A DNA stretch of 64,000 nt. Source: an uncultured Pseudokineococcus sp. (GTDB lineage Bacteria > Actinomycetota > Actinomycetes > Actinomycetales > Quadrisphaeraceae). Both the position numbers and the translations under genes were made by a program. The stretch's first letter is position 1; each line of letters opens with the position of its first letter. This document shows positions 22,873 through 32,490 of the stretch, in pieces. The notes beneath the pieces were generated by a model. The model was given only the letters and a program-made list of their open reading frames with translations. It did not search any database and had not been told where the DNA came from. The stretch covers positions 62,001 through 126,000 of the forward strand of contig NZ_CANMAA010000002.1 in NCBI RefSeq assembly GCF_947495735.1, in the 5' to 3' direction.

Positions 22873-24069
22873 ATGGCTCGCGCGCTCCTGCTGGAGAACC
22901 TCCACCCCCAGGCCTCGACGATCCTCGCCGGCTCCGGGGTGACGCCCGTCGAGCACAGCGGGGCCATGGACGAGGACGAGCTGATCGCCGCGCTCCAGGG
23001 CGTCTCGGTGCTCGGCATCCGCTCCAAGACCACCGTGACCGAGCGGGTGCTCGAGGCCGTCCCCGACCTCCAGGCCATCGGCGCCTTCTGCATCGGCACC
23101 AACCAGATCGACCTCGACGCCGCGGCGGCCCGCGGCGTCGTCGTCTTCAACGCGCCCTTCTCCAACACGCGCAGCGTCGTCGAGCTCGCGATCGCGGAGA
23201 TCATCGCCCTCACGCGCCGCCTGACCGTCAAGGACTCCACGCTGCACGCCGGCGTGTGGGACAAGTCCGCCGAGGGCAGCCACGAGGTGCGCGGGCGCAC
23301 CCTCGGGATCGTCGGCTACGGCAACATCGGCAGCCAGCTGTCCGTGGTCGCCGAGGCGCTCGGCATGTCGGTCCTGTACTACGACACCGCCGAGAAGCTC
23401 GCCCTGGGCAACGCGCGCCGCTCCCCCGACCTGGAGAGCCTGCTGCGCCACAGCGACGTCGTGACGCTGCACGTGGACGGCCGCTCGGGCAACGCCGGCT
23501 TCTTCGGCCGCGAGCAGCTGGCCCAGATGCGCGAGGGCTCCGTCTTCCTCAACCTCTCGCGGGGCTTCGTCCTCGACCACGACGCGCTCGCCGACGCCAT
23601 CACGAGCGGCCACCTCTCCGGCGCGGCGATCGACGTCTTCCCCGAGGAGCCGAAGAAGCGCGGCGACGCCTTCGCCTCGCCGCTGCGCGGCCTGCCCAAC
23701 GTCATCCTCACGCCGCACATCGGCGGGTCCACCGAGGAGGCGCAGGAGGACATCGGCCGATTCGTCGCCACCAAGCTGCGCGACTACCTGCGCACCGGCA
23801 GCACCAGCCTGTCCGTCAACGTCCCCGCCGTCGCCCTCGAGCGGGTGCCCGGGTCGGCGCGGCTGGCGCACCTGCACCAGAACGTCCCCGGCGTCCTCGC
23901 CACCGTGAACCGGGTGCTCGCCGAGCACGGGGTCAACGTCGACGCGCAGCACCTGACGACCCGCGGCTCCTTCGGCTACTCCGTCACCGACGTCTCCGAG
24001 GGCGTGGGGACGGAGGTCGTCGAGGCGCTGCGTGCGATGCCCGAGACGGTGCGCCTGCTCGTCGTGTGA
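22873..24069 (+). CDS. serA: D-3-phosphoglycerate dehydrogenase
   Basis: First enzyme of serine synthesis, oxidising 3-phosphoglycerate with NAD. The 398-residue, E. coli-like form has the catalytic domain split around a Rossmann domain: GIVGYGNIGSQL near residue 145 binds NAD, FLNLSRGFVLDHDAL holds the catalytic Arg, and TPHIGGSTEEAQ holds the active-site His. The C-terminal ACT domain (HLHQNVPGVLATVNRVLAEHG) gives feedback inhibition by serine. It is the short type without the extra intervening domain found in mycobacterial SerA. The ATG at 22873 opens MARALLLENL. Serine is also the precursor loaded on tRNA-Sec, but no regulatory link is visible. Confidence 0.94.
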   Translation: MARALLLENLHPQASTILAGSGVTPVEHSGAMDEDELIAALQGVSVLGIRSKTTVTERVLEAVPDLQAIGAFCIGTNQIDLDAAAARGVVVFNAPFSNTRSVVELAIAEIIALTRRLTVKDSTLHAGVWDKSAEGSHEVRGRTLGIVGYGNIGSQLSVVAEALGMSVLYYDTAEKLALGNARRSPDLESLLRHSDVVTLHVDGRSGNAGFFGREQLAQMREGSVFLNLSRGFVLDHDALADAITSGHLSGAAIDVFPEEPKKRGDAFASPLRGLPNVILTPHIGGSTEEAQEDIGRFVATKLRDYLRTGSTSLSVNVPAVALERVPGSARLAHLHQNVPGVLATVNRVLAEHGVNVDAQHLTTRGSFGYSVTDVSEGVGTEVVEALRAMPETVRLLVV

Positions 24070-24120
24070 GTCCGTGCGGGGCACGGACGGCGGCTGCAGC
24101 GCCTGGGGGCTGCAGCCGCC
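24070..24120. terminator. Tandem bidirectional terminator hairpins
   Basis: Two perfect hairpins fill the gap between convergent serA and amidase genes. GTCCGTGC/GCACGGAC has a three-base loop (24070-24088), and GGCGGCTGCAGC/GCTGCAGCCGCC has an eight-base loop (24089-24120). Confidence 0.8.
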
Positions 24121-24127
24121 GCGCCGG

Positions 24128-25810
24128 TCAGGGCGGGCAGGACCCCTCGTAGGCGGAGCTGGTGTCGACCGCCGTGCAGCGGAACGCCGACGGGTTGACC
24201 TCGGTGGGCGGCAGCCACGCGTCCGCAGCCTCCTCGTAGTCGGACGCCAGCCCGATGAGCGGGGCCTCCTCCCACGCGGCACCCAGGAAGACGAGGCCCA
24301 CGGGGTCGCGGCCGACGTCCTCGGTGTAGCCCGCCGGGACGATGACGGACGGGTACCCGGCGCGGGCGCCCACCCCGGTCGTGCGCGACGCGGAGACGAC
24401 GGCGTCCAGGTCGTCCGCCGGGTCGGCGTCGGTGCGCCGCAGGGCCGTGTCGATGGCGGCCCGGGTCTCCTGGAGCCCCTGGTCGCGCGCCGCCTCGTAG
24501 GCGGCCGCCGTCGCCGGGTCGGAGAGGTCCACCTCGGCGGACGCCTCGAGCAGCCGCTGGCCGAACTTCAGCGCCTCCCGGGGGTGCGCCTCGTCGTACG
24601 CGATGACGTCCTCCAGCGAGCGGACAGGCCCGTCGGGCAGCCGGGAGAAGTAGGCGTCGAGGTCGCGCTCGAACTCGTACGTGAGGATGCTCGGCGCGCT
24701 GGTGCCGCCGACCTCCACCTCGACCAGCTCGGCCCCCTCCGCCCGGAGCACGTCGAGGGCGTCGAGGTAGACCTGGTCCGCCGCGCTCGGAGGGGTCGTG
24801 GTGACGGGCACGTACCCCAGGCGCGCACCGTCCAGCGCGTCCGTGGACAGGGCGTCGGCGTAGTCCGTGCCCGCGTACGGCCGGCTGGCCGTGGTCGCGG
24901 GGTCCTCCGGGTCGACCCCCGTCATGCCGGTGAGCAGGGCCGCGGCGTCCGCGACCGAGCGCGCCATCGGGCCGGCGGTGTCCTGCGACGCGGAGATCGG
25001 CACGATGCCGCTGCGGCTGACCAGCCCGACGGTCGGCTTGATCCCGACGACGCTGCTCGCCCGCGCCGGGGACAGGATCGACCCGGACGTCTCCGTGCCC
25101 ACGGTCGCGGCGGCCAGCCCGGCGCCCGCGGCGCTGCCCGAGCCGGCGCTGGAGCCGCTCGGGGTGTCCGCGAGGTCGTAGGGGTTGAGCACCTGGCCGC
25201 CGAGCGAGCTGTACCCGCCCGGCATCCCGGTGGTCATGAAGTTGGCGAGCTCCGTGAGGTTCGTCTTCCCCAGGACGATCGCGCCCGCGGCCTCGAGCTG
25301 CGCGGTCACGAACGCGTCCCGGTCGGGCGTGCTCCCGGCCAGCGCGACGGAGCCGGCCGTCGTCGGGATCCCCGCCACGTCGATGTTGTCCTTCAGCAGC
25401 ACCGGGACGCCGTGCAGGGGGCCGCGCGCTCCTCCGGTGCGGCGCTCCCGGTCCAGGTCGCGGGCCTGCGCCAGGGCGTCGGGGTTGAGCGAGCGCACGG
25501 CGTTCAGGCCCGGGCCGCGGCTGTTGAGCGCGTCGATGCGCAGCAGGTAGGCCCGCACCAGACGGGCGGACGTCGTCCGGCCGCCGTCCAGCGCGGCGCT
25601 GACCTCGGTGAGCCCCGCGGTGTCGAGGTCGAGACCGCCCAGCGCCGGCGGTCGGGCGGGCGCCGAGGACTCCGCGGGGGCTGCGAGCGTCGCCGCCCCC
25701 GCGACGAGGACGGCGGCGACGGCGAGCGCGGCACCCGCACGGCGGACGCCGGGCGATCCGGGGCCGAGGGCACCGGCGGGTGGGACGGCGGTGGGCGATG
25801 GACGGGGCAC
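24128..25810 (-). CDS. Secreted amidase (amidase signature family)
   Basis: 560-residue serine amidase that hydrolyses an amide, outside the cell. A signal peptide (Arg-Arg then AGAALAVAAVLVAGAATLAAPA) precedes the amidase signature domain. The Ser-cisSer-Lys triad is visible: Lys in VLLKDNIDV (near residue 157), Ser in SGSSAGSGSAAG and the nucleophile in GTETSGSILSPA. Length is normal for exported amidases. It is single-gene, with terminators between it and serA. The substrate (peptide amide, cell-wall amide or xenobiotic) cannot be inferred. Confidence 0.92.
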   Translation of the reverse strand: MPRPSPTAVPPAGALGPGSPGVRRAGAALAVAAVLVAGAATLAAPAESSAPARPPALGGLDLDTAGLTEVSAALDGGRTTSARLVRAYLLRIDALNSRGPGLNAVRSLNPDALAQARDLDRERRTGGARGPLHGVPVLLKDNIDVAGIPTTAGSVALAGSTPDRDAFVTAQLEAAGAIVLGKTNLTELANFMTTGMPGGYSSLGGQVLNPYDLADTPSGSSAGSGSAAGAGLAAATVGTETSGSILSPARASSVVGIKPTVGLVSRSGIVPISASQDTAGPMARSVADAAALLTGMTGVDPEDPATTASRPYAGTDYADALSTDALDGARLGYVPVTTTPPSAADQVYLDALDVLRAEGAELVEVEVGGTSAPSILTYEFERDLDAYFSRLPDGPVRSLEDVIAYDEAHPREALKFGQRLLEASAEVDLSDPATAAAYEAARDQGLQETRAAIDTALRRTDADPADDLDAVVSASRTTGVGARAGYPSVIVPAGYTEDVGRDPVGLVFLGAAWEEAPLIGLASDYEEAADAWLPPTEVNPSAFRCTAVDTSSAYEGSCPP

Positions 25811-25962
25811 GGGTCCTCCTCGAGGGCGTCACGCGGTCGGGCGACACGCGGTTCGCCCGACATGGTGCGTCTGCCCGGTCGTGTGCGGGAGGGCTGAGCG
25901 CGAAGTGGGGCACGACTCGCGTCCGGACGTGGGAGACCGGTCACCACCGCGCGTCCCGGAGG

Positions 25963-25968
25963 TAGCGT
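25963..25968 (+). promoter_or_regulatory. -10 box of the GAF regulator gene
   Basis: TAGCGT sits 40 bases before the chosen GTG, which itself has AGGAGG (25996-26001) seven bases upstream. A GTG overlapping this box (25967) is therefore unlikely to be the start. Confidence 0.45.
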
Positions 25969-26008
25969 GCGGGCACCCGCGACGGTGCGGGCTGCAGGAG
26001 GTGCGCTG

Positions 26009-27199
26009 GTGGCGACGGTGCAGGACGCCCGCGAGCGCCGGGCCGCGCTCGTGCGGGCCCGCCAGCGCGCGCTCGTGGAGGCCGCCCCCGGCGAGGCCGG
26101 GTCGATCCCCGTGCGCGACGTCATCCGCGCCAGCTGGCGCCGCAGCCTGCGCTCGGTCGACGACGACCTGGCCTCGGCGCCGCTGGCGGACGAGTCGGCG
26201 ACCGCCGAGGCCTGGCGCGCCTCGCCCCTGCAGCGGGCGGTCGGCGCGCTGGAGGAGGAGCTGCGCCACGTCGCCGACGACGGCGACCTCGTCGTCGCGG
26301 TGACCGACCCCAGCGCCCGCATCCTGTGGACGTGCGGCGGGCGCGTGATGCGCGAGCGGGCCGAGCGCGTCAACTTCGTGGCCGGAGGACGCTGGGACGA
26401 GGCCAGCGTCGGCACCAACGCCCTCGACCTCGCGCTGCGCACCGCCGGACCGGCGACCGTCTGGTCGGCCGAGCACTTCGCGCCCGCGGTCCAGGGGTGG
26501 GTGTGCTGGGCCGCTCCCGTGCGCGACCCCCGCGGCGTCCCGCTCGGGGTGCTGGACCTGTCGACGACGTGGGAGCGCTCGCACCCCCTGGGCCTGACGA
26601 CGGCGAGGGCGCTGGCGGCCCTGCTCGCGCACGAGGTCGCAGCGGCGGCCCGCGAGGGACGGACGCCCGGGCCGGCGGCGCCCGGTGCCCTGCACCTGCG
26701 GCTGCTGGGCGCCTGCTCGGCCGAGCTCGACGGGGAGGAGCTGCGCCTCACCCGGCGCCAGCTCGAGCTGCTCGCGGTGCTGTCGCTCTCCCCCGCCGGG
26801 CTCGCGGCCGACGCCCTCCACGACGCCGTCTACGGCGACGCGCCGGTGACGCGCTCGACGCTCAAGGCGGAGGTGAGCCACCTGCGGACCCTGCTCGGCG
26901 GCGGCATCGGCTCTCGCCCGTACCGGCTGCTCCTGCCCTGCACGACCGACGTGGACGTCGTGCGCCGGCGGCTGCGCGCCGGGGACGCGGCGGGGGCCGC
27001 CGAGGCCTGGGGCGGTGAGGTGCTCGCCGGCGCGGGCGGGACCGACTCCCCCGTGCTGCGCCGGGTCGACGCGGAGCTCTCGGCGGGGCTGCGCGACGCC
27101 GTCCTCGCGACCGGCGACCGCGCCGTCGCCCTGACCTACGCCGCCACCTCGGGCGCCGACCCGCACGTCGTGCGCCGCGTCCTGGGCGCGACGCGCTGA
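26009..27199 (+). CDS. GAF-domain transcriptional regulator of aldehyde dehydrogenase
   Basis: 396-residue regulator, likely controlling the downstream aldehyde dehydrogenase. The N-terminal region resembles the sensor half of AcoR-type activators: VIRASWRRSL, then a GAF-like domain with DGDLVVAVTDPSARILW and RWDEASVGTNALDLAL. There is no AAA sigma-54 domain. The C-terminus instead has LRLTRRQLELLAVLSLSP and STLKAEVSHLRTLLGGG, a winged-helix DNA-binding domain of OmpR/SARP type. Such GAF regulators typically neighbour acetaldehyde/aldehyde dehydrogenase genes in actinobacteria. The start was selected by its strong Shine-Dalgarno sequence; the ALDH gene follows after 113 bases with its own promoter. 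Confidence 0.85.
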   Translation: MATVQDARERRAALVRARQRALVEAAPGEAGSIPVRDVIRASWRRSLRSVDDDLASAPLADESATAEAWRASPLQRAVGALEEELRHVADDGDLVVAVTDPSARILWTCGGRVMRERAERVNFVAGGRWDEASVGTNALDLALRTAGPATVWSAEHFAPAVQGWVCWAAPVRDPRGVPLGVLDLSTTWERSHPLGLTTARALAALLAHEVAAAAREGRTPGPAAPGALHLRLLGACSAELDGEELRLTRRQLELLAVLSLSPAGLAADALHDAVYGDAPVTRSTLKAEVSHLRTLLGGGIGSRPYRLLLPCTTDVDVVRRRLRAGDAAGAAEAWGGEVLAGAGGTDSPVLRRVDAELSAGLRDAVLATGDRAVALTYAATSGADPHVVRRVLGATR

Positions 27200-27223
27200 G
27201 GCGGCCCCGCTCTCGGACGGGGA

Positions 27224-27242
27224 CCAACCTCCGGCCAACCTC
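27224..27242 (+). promoter_or_regulatory. Direct-repeat operator candidate upstream of aldehyde dehydrogenase
   Basis: CCAACCTC occurs twice (27224-27231 and 27235-27242), 11 bases apart, one DNA turn, over the expected -35 of the TAGCGT promoter. It is a plausible binding site for the adjacent GAF regulator. Confidence 0.45.
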
Positions 27243-27249
27243 GCCCTCC

Positions 27250-27255
27250 TAGCGT
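27250..27255 (+). promoter_or_regulatory. -10 box of the aldehyde dehydrogenase operon
   Basis: TAGCGT lies 58 bases before the ATG. The leader of about 50 bases ends with GGAGGG nine bases or so before the start. Confidence 0.5.
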
Positions 27256-27312
27256 CGGGGCACGGCGCTCGTCACCGACGACGGGCGCGCACGACGCTGG
27301 AGGGCGAACGTC

Positions 27313-28829
<1,517 letters not shown>

Positions 28830-28830
<1 letters not shown>

Positions 28831-29312
28831 TGCCGGCCGGGGACGGCCGCGGGGGCGCCGGCGCTGCCGTCGCCCCCGCGGGGGGCGGCGCGGCGGTCCC
28901 GGACGAGGTGCAGGTGCTGGACGCCGCCGAGCTCGAGGGGCGCACGGCGTCGCGGGTGGACATCACCCCCGGGGCGGCGGCACTGCTCGAGCGGCTGAGG
29001 AGCCGGCACGGGCCGCTGATGTTCCACCAGTCCGGCGGCTGCTGCGACGGCAGCTCGCCCATGTGCTTCCCGCAGGGGGACTTCCTCACCGGCACCGGTG
29101 ACGTCCTGCTCGGCGAGGTGGCCGGCGCCCCGTTCTGGATGTCGGCGTCCCAGTACGGCTACTGGCGGCACACGCACCTGACCGTCGACGTCGTCCCGGG
29201 CCGCGGCTCGGGTTTCAGCGTCGAGGCCCCCGAGGGCGTGCGCTTCCTGATCCGCTCCCGCCTGCTCACCGAGGCCGAGCAGGCGCTCCCCGAGGTGGTC
29301 GCGGGCGGCTGA
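28830..29312 (+). CDS. DUF779 family protein
   Basis: 160-residue protein of the DUF779 family, nearly always found with acetaldehyde dehydrogenase genes; molecular role unknown. After an Ala/Gly-rich start, residues ~60-135 contain MFHQSGGCCDGSSPMCFPQGDF, with three cysteines that could bind metal, then FWMSASQYGYWRHTHLTVDVV and RFLIRSRLL. The start overlaps the dehydrogenase stop, so it is translated with it. The 3' end overlaps the convergent metallophosphoesterase gene by 47 bases. Confidence 0.88.
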
Positions 29313-29862
29313 CCCGGGGGCCGGCCAGCGGGAGGTCGTGCAGGACGACGTCCTCGAGACGGCCGCCGTCGGCCGTCGCCGTCAGGTACGTGCAGCGGGG
29401 CTGGCGGCGGCGGTCGGTGGGCGAGCCGGGGTTGAGCAGGCGCAGACCCCGTGGCGTGCTCGTGTCCCAGGGGATGTGGCTGTGGCCGAAGAGCAGCACG
29501 TCGGCGTCGGGGTGTGCTGCCTCGCAGCGCCTCTCGCGCCCGTCCTTGCCGCCGGTCTCGTGGACGACCTCCACCCGCAGGCCCGCCAGCCGTGCGCGGG
29601 CGACCTCGGGGAGGCGGGCTCGCAGGCCGTCCCCGTCGTTGTTGCCCCAGCAGGCCAGCAGGAGCGCGCTGCGCTCCAGGAGGTGGTCGAGCGTCGCCTC
29701 GTCCACCCAGTCGCCGGCGTGGACGACGACGTCGGCGGCGGCCAGCGCCTCCTCCACCTGCTCGGGGAGCTGCTTCGCGCGCACGGGCAGGTGGGTGTCG
29801 GCGAGGGCCACCAGGCGCACCGGGCCCGGCAGGACCTCGCCCTGGTCGAGGAGCCGCCCCAC
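29266..29862 (-). CDS. YfcE/MJ0936-like metallophosphoesterase
   Basis: 198-residue calcineurin-like phosphoesterase, cytosolic, dimetal. DTHLP (near residue 22), HAGDWVD, CWGNND and LLFGHSHIPW supply the metal and catalytic ligands in the family's order. LLNPGSPTDRRRQP is the family's conserved tail. The YfcE group hydrolyses phosphodiesters with little specificity in vitro; the natural substrate is unclear. GTG start at 29860-29862. Its 3' end overlaps DUF779 in the antisense direction, both reading frames being well supported. Confidence 0.9.
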   Translation of the reverse strand: MGRLLDQGEVLPGPVRLVALADTHLPVRAKQLPEQVEEALAAADVVVHAGDWVDEATLDHLLERSALLLACWGNNDGDGLRARLPEVARARLAGLRVEVVHETGGKDGRERRCEAAHPDADVLLFGHSHIPWDTSTPRGLRLLNPGSPTDRRRQPRCTYLTATADGGRLEDVVLHDLPLAGPRVSRPRPPRGAPARPR

Positions 29863-29965
29863 GCCTCAGGCGCTCCCGTGCGAGGCGTCGGGCGCGGCCG
29901 CCCGAGCCCGCGGTGCGCCGGTGCGTCCGGATCGCCTCGTCATGCCCCGACGCTAGGTCAGACAC

Positions 29966-30003
29966 CGACGGCCGGCACCCCCCCGGAGGGGCACCGGCCG
30001 TCG
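29966..30003 (-). terminator. Terminator hairpin of the superoxide dismutase gene
   Basis: CGACGGCCGG pairs perfectly with CCGGCCGTCG. An inner CCCC/GGGG extension makes a long stem 33 bases past the sod stop. Confidence 0.7.
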
Positions 30004-30035
30004 ACAGACGCGCTGGTCGCGCGAGAGCCGCTGCG

Positions 30036-30668
30036 TCAGAGCGCAGTCGGCGTGATGAGCCCCGAGGTCTGCGTGCGGGCGCGCGAGAAGCGCTCGGTGA
30101 CGTCGGCCCAGTTGGCGACGCCCCACCAGGCCTTGACGTAGTCGGCCTTGACGTTGCGGTACTGCAGGTAGAAGGCGTGCTCCCACATGTCGAGCATCAG
30201 CAGCGGCACGATGCCGACCGGCACGTTGCCCTGCTGGTCGTACAGCTGGACGATGATCAGCTTCTGGCCGATCGAGTCCCACGCGAGGATCGACCAGCCC
30301 GAGCCCTGGATGCCCATCGCGTTGGCCGTGAAGTGCGCGCGGAAGCCGTCGAAGGAGCCGAAGTCCGCGTCGATGGCGGCCGCGAGCTCGCCCTCCGGCT
30401 TGTCGCCGCCGTCCGGGCTCATGTTGTTCCAGAAGACCGAGTGGTTCGTGTGGCCGCCGAGGTTGAACGCGAGGTTCTTCTCGTAGAGGTTCACGGCGCC
30501 GAGCGAGTCCGTGGAGCGGGCCTCGGCCATCTGCTCGAGCGCGGTGTTGGCGCCGGTGACGTACGTCTGGTGGTGCTTGGAGTGGTGCAGCTCCATGATC
30601 TCGCCGCTGATGGCGGGCTCGAGCGCGGAGTAGTCGTACGGAAGGTCGGGCAGGGTGTACTCGGCCAT
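30036..30668 (-). CDS. sodA: Superoxide dismutase (Fe/Mn family)
   Basis: 210-residue cytosolic enzyme that dismutates superoxide. Metal ligands are in [11 protein letters not shown] (His near 28), [10 protein letters not shown] (His near 76), and [12 protein letters not shown] (Asp and His near 161-165). The sequence is close to mycobacterial SodA. At the position where the M. tuberculosis iron enzyme has His145 (VYDHQ), this protein reads LYDQQ with Gln, which in mycobacterial relatives goes with manganese. ATG with a GAGGA-type ribosome site. A monocistronic gene with its own terminator. Confidence 0.95.
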   Translation of the reverse strand: MAEYTLPDLPYDYSALEPAISGEIMELHHSKHHQTYVTGANTALEQMAEARSTDSLGAVNLYEKNLAFNLGGHTNHSVFWNNMSPDGGDKPEGELAAAIDADFGSFDGFRAHFTANAMGIQGSGWSILAWDSIGQKLIIVQLYDQQGNVPVGIVPLLMLDMWEHAFYLQYRNVKADYVKAWWGVANWADVTERFSRARTQTSGLITPTAL

Positions 30669-30878
30669 GGGTCCTCCTCAGGGGCTCCGGGCGTGCGTCC
30701 TGCCGGCGCTGGGGCCGACGAAGATCACCCTGCTCCCTCGTCCCGGGGGCTGCAAGCGCTCCGCCGTCGGCTCGACGGGCGCGCGGGCCCTCCGCCCGCT
30801 GCTGCGGGGAGCGCGACGCCCGCCCAGGATGGGCCTCCCGCCGCAGCGCCGAGCCGCGGCCCCGCCCCGGGAGCACCG

Positions 30879-31295
30879 ATGGCCGCGAAGGACCCCGGCG
30901 ACGTCCCCGACGTCGACCTGCCCAGCACGCTCGAGCGCTCGGGCGCCAAGGCGCAGCGCACCTACGCCAGGGCGAAGGCCTCGGCCGAGGAGTCCTACGG
31001 CGACGGCGAGCGCGCGAACCGCGTCGCGTGGTCGGCGCTCAAGCACACGCACGAGAAGGTCGGCGACCACTGGGAGCCCAAGGAGGAGAAGGGGCCCTCG
31101 GACGCCCAGGCGGAGGGCGGCGCGCAGACGGACCGGGGCACCGCGGGCGGCGTCGACGCGAACGCCAGCAAGGAGCACCTGCTGGACCTGGCGCGGCGCC
31201 TCGACGTGCACGGCCGCTCGTCGATGAGCAAGGACGAGCTGGTCGAGGCGCTGCAGAGGGCCAACGACGCCAGCACGCGGCGCAGCCGCGGCTGA
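30879..31295 (+). CDS. ChaB-like protein with C-terminal Rho-N/SAP-like helix
   Basis: 138-residue small acidic-basic protein. The N-terminal half (LPSTLERSGAKAQRTYARAKASAEESYGDGERANRVAWSALK) is the ChaB fold; the family was first linked to cation transport but is of uncertain function. The C-terminal part, SKEHLLDLARRLDVHGRSSMSKDELVEAL, resembles the Rho N-terminal or SAP helix-extended-loop-helix motif that binds nucleic acid. ATG at 30879 in a short GGGAGCACC leader. Neighbours are other small stress-type genes. Confidence 0.85.
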   Translation: MAAKDPGDVPDVDLPSTLERSGAKAQRTYARAKASAEESYGDGERANRVAWSALKHTHEKVGDHWEPKEEKGPSDAQAEGGAQTDRGTAGGVDANASKEHLLDLARRLDVHGRSSMSKDELVEALQRANDASTRRSRG

Positions 31296-31349
31296 CCCCG
31301 GGGCGGGCGGGCCCGACGGGGTCGACGCGCCGCTGTCGCACCCCCCGCC

Positions 31350-31355
31350 TACGCT
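31350..31355 (+). promoter_or_regulatory. -10 box of the DUF3072 gene (leaderless)
   Basis: TACGCT is followed by seven bases and the ATG at 31363. Confidence 0.55.
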
Positions 31356-31362
31356 CGAACAC

Positions 31363-31677
31363 ATGACCGAGCAGAGCAGCCAGCAGCCCCCCGCCGACGA
31401 CGCGGACCAGGCCCTCCGAGACGCGCAGGACGCCGAGGACACCCGCGGCGCCCACGGCGACGGCCGCCCCGAGGGCCAGGAGCCCGGGTCGACGACGGCC
31501 GACGCCGAGAAGGACCCGGAGACCTGGGTCACCGGTGACCAGCCCGCCACCGGCCCGCAGCGCAGCTACCTGAGCACGCTGGCCCAGGAGGCCGGGGAGC
31601 AGGTGCCGGACGACCTCACCAAGGCCCACGCGTCCGAGGAGATCGACCGCCTGCAGGACAAGACGGGTCGCGGCTGA
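31363..31677 (+). CDS. DUF3072 family small protein
   Basis: 104-residue acidic, hydrophilic protein. The first 45 residues are disordered in character (Gln, Asp, Gly, Glu). The conserved DUF3072 part follows: DPETWVTGDQPATGPQRSYLSTLAQEAGEQ and ASEEIDRLQ. Function unknown; I recall relatives near stress genes in actinobacteria and proteobacteria. It has a leaderless promoter and its own strong terminator, so it is transcribed alone. Confidence 0.85.
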   Translation: MTEQSSQQPPADDADQALRDAQDAEDTRGAHGDGRPEGQEPGSTTADAEKDPETWVTGDQPATGPQRSYLSTLAQEAGEQVPDDLTKAHASEEIDRLQDKTGRG

Positions 31678-31697
31678 ACCGTCCCCTGCACCACCCG

Positions 31698-31730
31698 CTG
31701 CGCCCCGGGACCCCACGTCCCGGGGCGCAG
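31698..31730 (+). terminator. Terminator hairpin of the DUF3072 gene
   Basis: A perfect 14-base stem (CTGCGCCCCGGGAC with GTCCCGGGGCGCAG) and a five-base loop start 21 bases after the stop. Confidence 0.8.
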
Positions 31731-31919
31731 CACGTCGTGGGGGCGCAGCACCGCTCGGGCCGCAGCGCCTCGACGTCGCCGGAGGCGGAGGCGCCGGGTG
31801 GCGAGGACGCCCCGGGGAGCGTGGACTCCTCGGGGGCAGCGGCGCACGCCGCGCTCCCGACGGTCGCGCCCGCAGGGGCGCGCCACCACGGCCTCGACGG
31901 CCCGACCGGAGGAGCACCC

Positions 31920-32429
31920 ATGAGCCCCGCACCCCAGACCCCCGACCAGCCGCGCGACGAGGGCGTCGCCAAGGTCGCCGAGCTGATCGCCGGCACGAAG
32001 ATCTGCATGCTCACGACGACCGACGACGACGGTCGCCTCGTCAGCCGCCCGATGGCCGTGCAGGAGGTCGAGTTCGACGGCGACCTGTGGTTCTTCTCCG
32101 ACGGGGACTCCCGCAAGGTCGACCAGGTGCGCCACGGCGCCCACGTCAACGTCGCGTTCGCCTCCGGCGACTCCTGGGTCTCCGTCGCAGGGGACGCGGA
32201 GGTCGTGCGCGACGTGGACAAGGCGAAGGAGCTCTGGAACGAGGGCGTGAAGGCCTGGTTCCCCGACGGCCCGGAGGCCCCGGGGCTCGTGCTCGTGAAG
32301 GTCCACGCGGACAGCGCCGAGTACTGGGACACGCCCGGGGGACGCGCGGCGACCCTCCTCTCCTACGTCAAGGCGCGGGCCACCGGCGAGCGCTACAGCG
32401 GTGGCGAGAACGAGACCGTCAGCCTCTGA
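31920..32429 (+). CDS. Pyridoxamine 5'-phosphate oxidase-like (general stress protein 26 type) protein
   Basis: 169-residue split-barrel flavin-binding protein. KICMLTTTDDDGRLVSRPMAVQ, DLWFFSDGDSRKVDQVR and VNVAFASGDSWVSVAGDAEVV follow the FMN-binding barrel. The C-terminal WFPDGPEAPGLVLVKVHADSAEYWD is typical of the general stress protein 26 group, not of true PdxH. Members bind FMN, FAD or F420; the reaction is unknown. ATG with GGAGGAG upstream. Confidence 0.9.
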   Translation: MSPAPQTPDQPRDEGVAKVAELIAGTKICMLTTTDDDGRLVSRPMAVQEVEFDGDLWFFSDGDSRKVDQVRHGAHVNVAFASGDSWVSVAGDAEVVRDVDKAKELWNEGVKAWFPDGPEAPGLVLVKVHADSAEYWDTPGGRAATLLSYVKARATGERYSGGENETVSL

Positions 32430-32478
32430 GGTGCTCCGGCGCAGGGGCGGCCGCCGCGCGAGGCCCGGGAGCCGCCCC

Positions 32479-32484
32479 TAGCGT
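32479..32484 (+). promoter_or_regulatory. -10 box of the FAD oxidoreductase gene (leaderless)
   Basis: TAGCGT lies six bases before the ATG at 32491. Confidence 0.55.
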
Positions 32485-32490
32485 CGGAGG

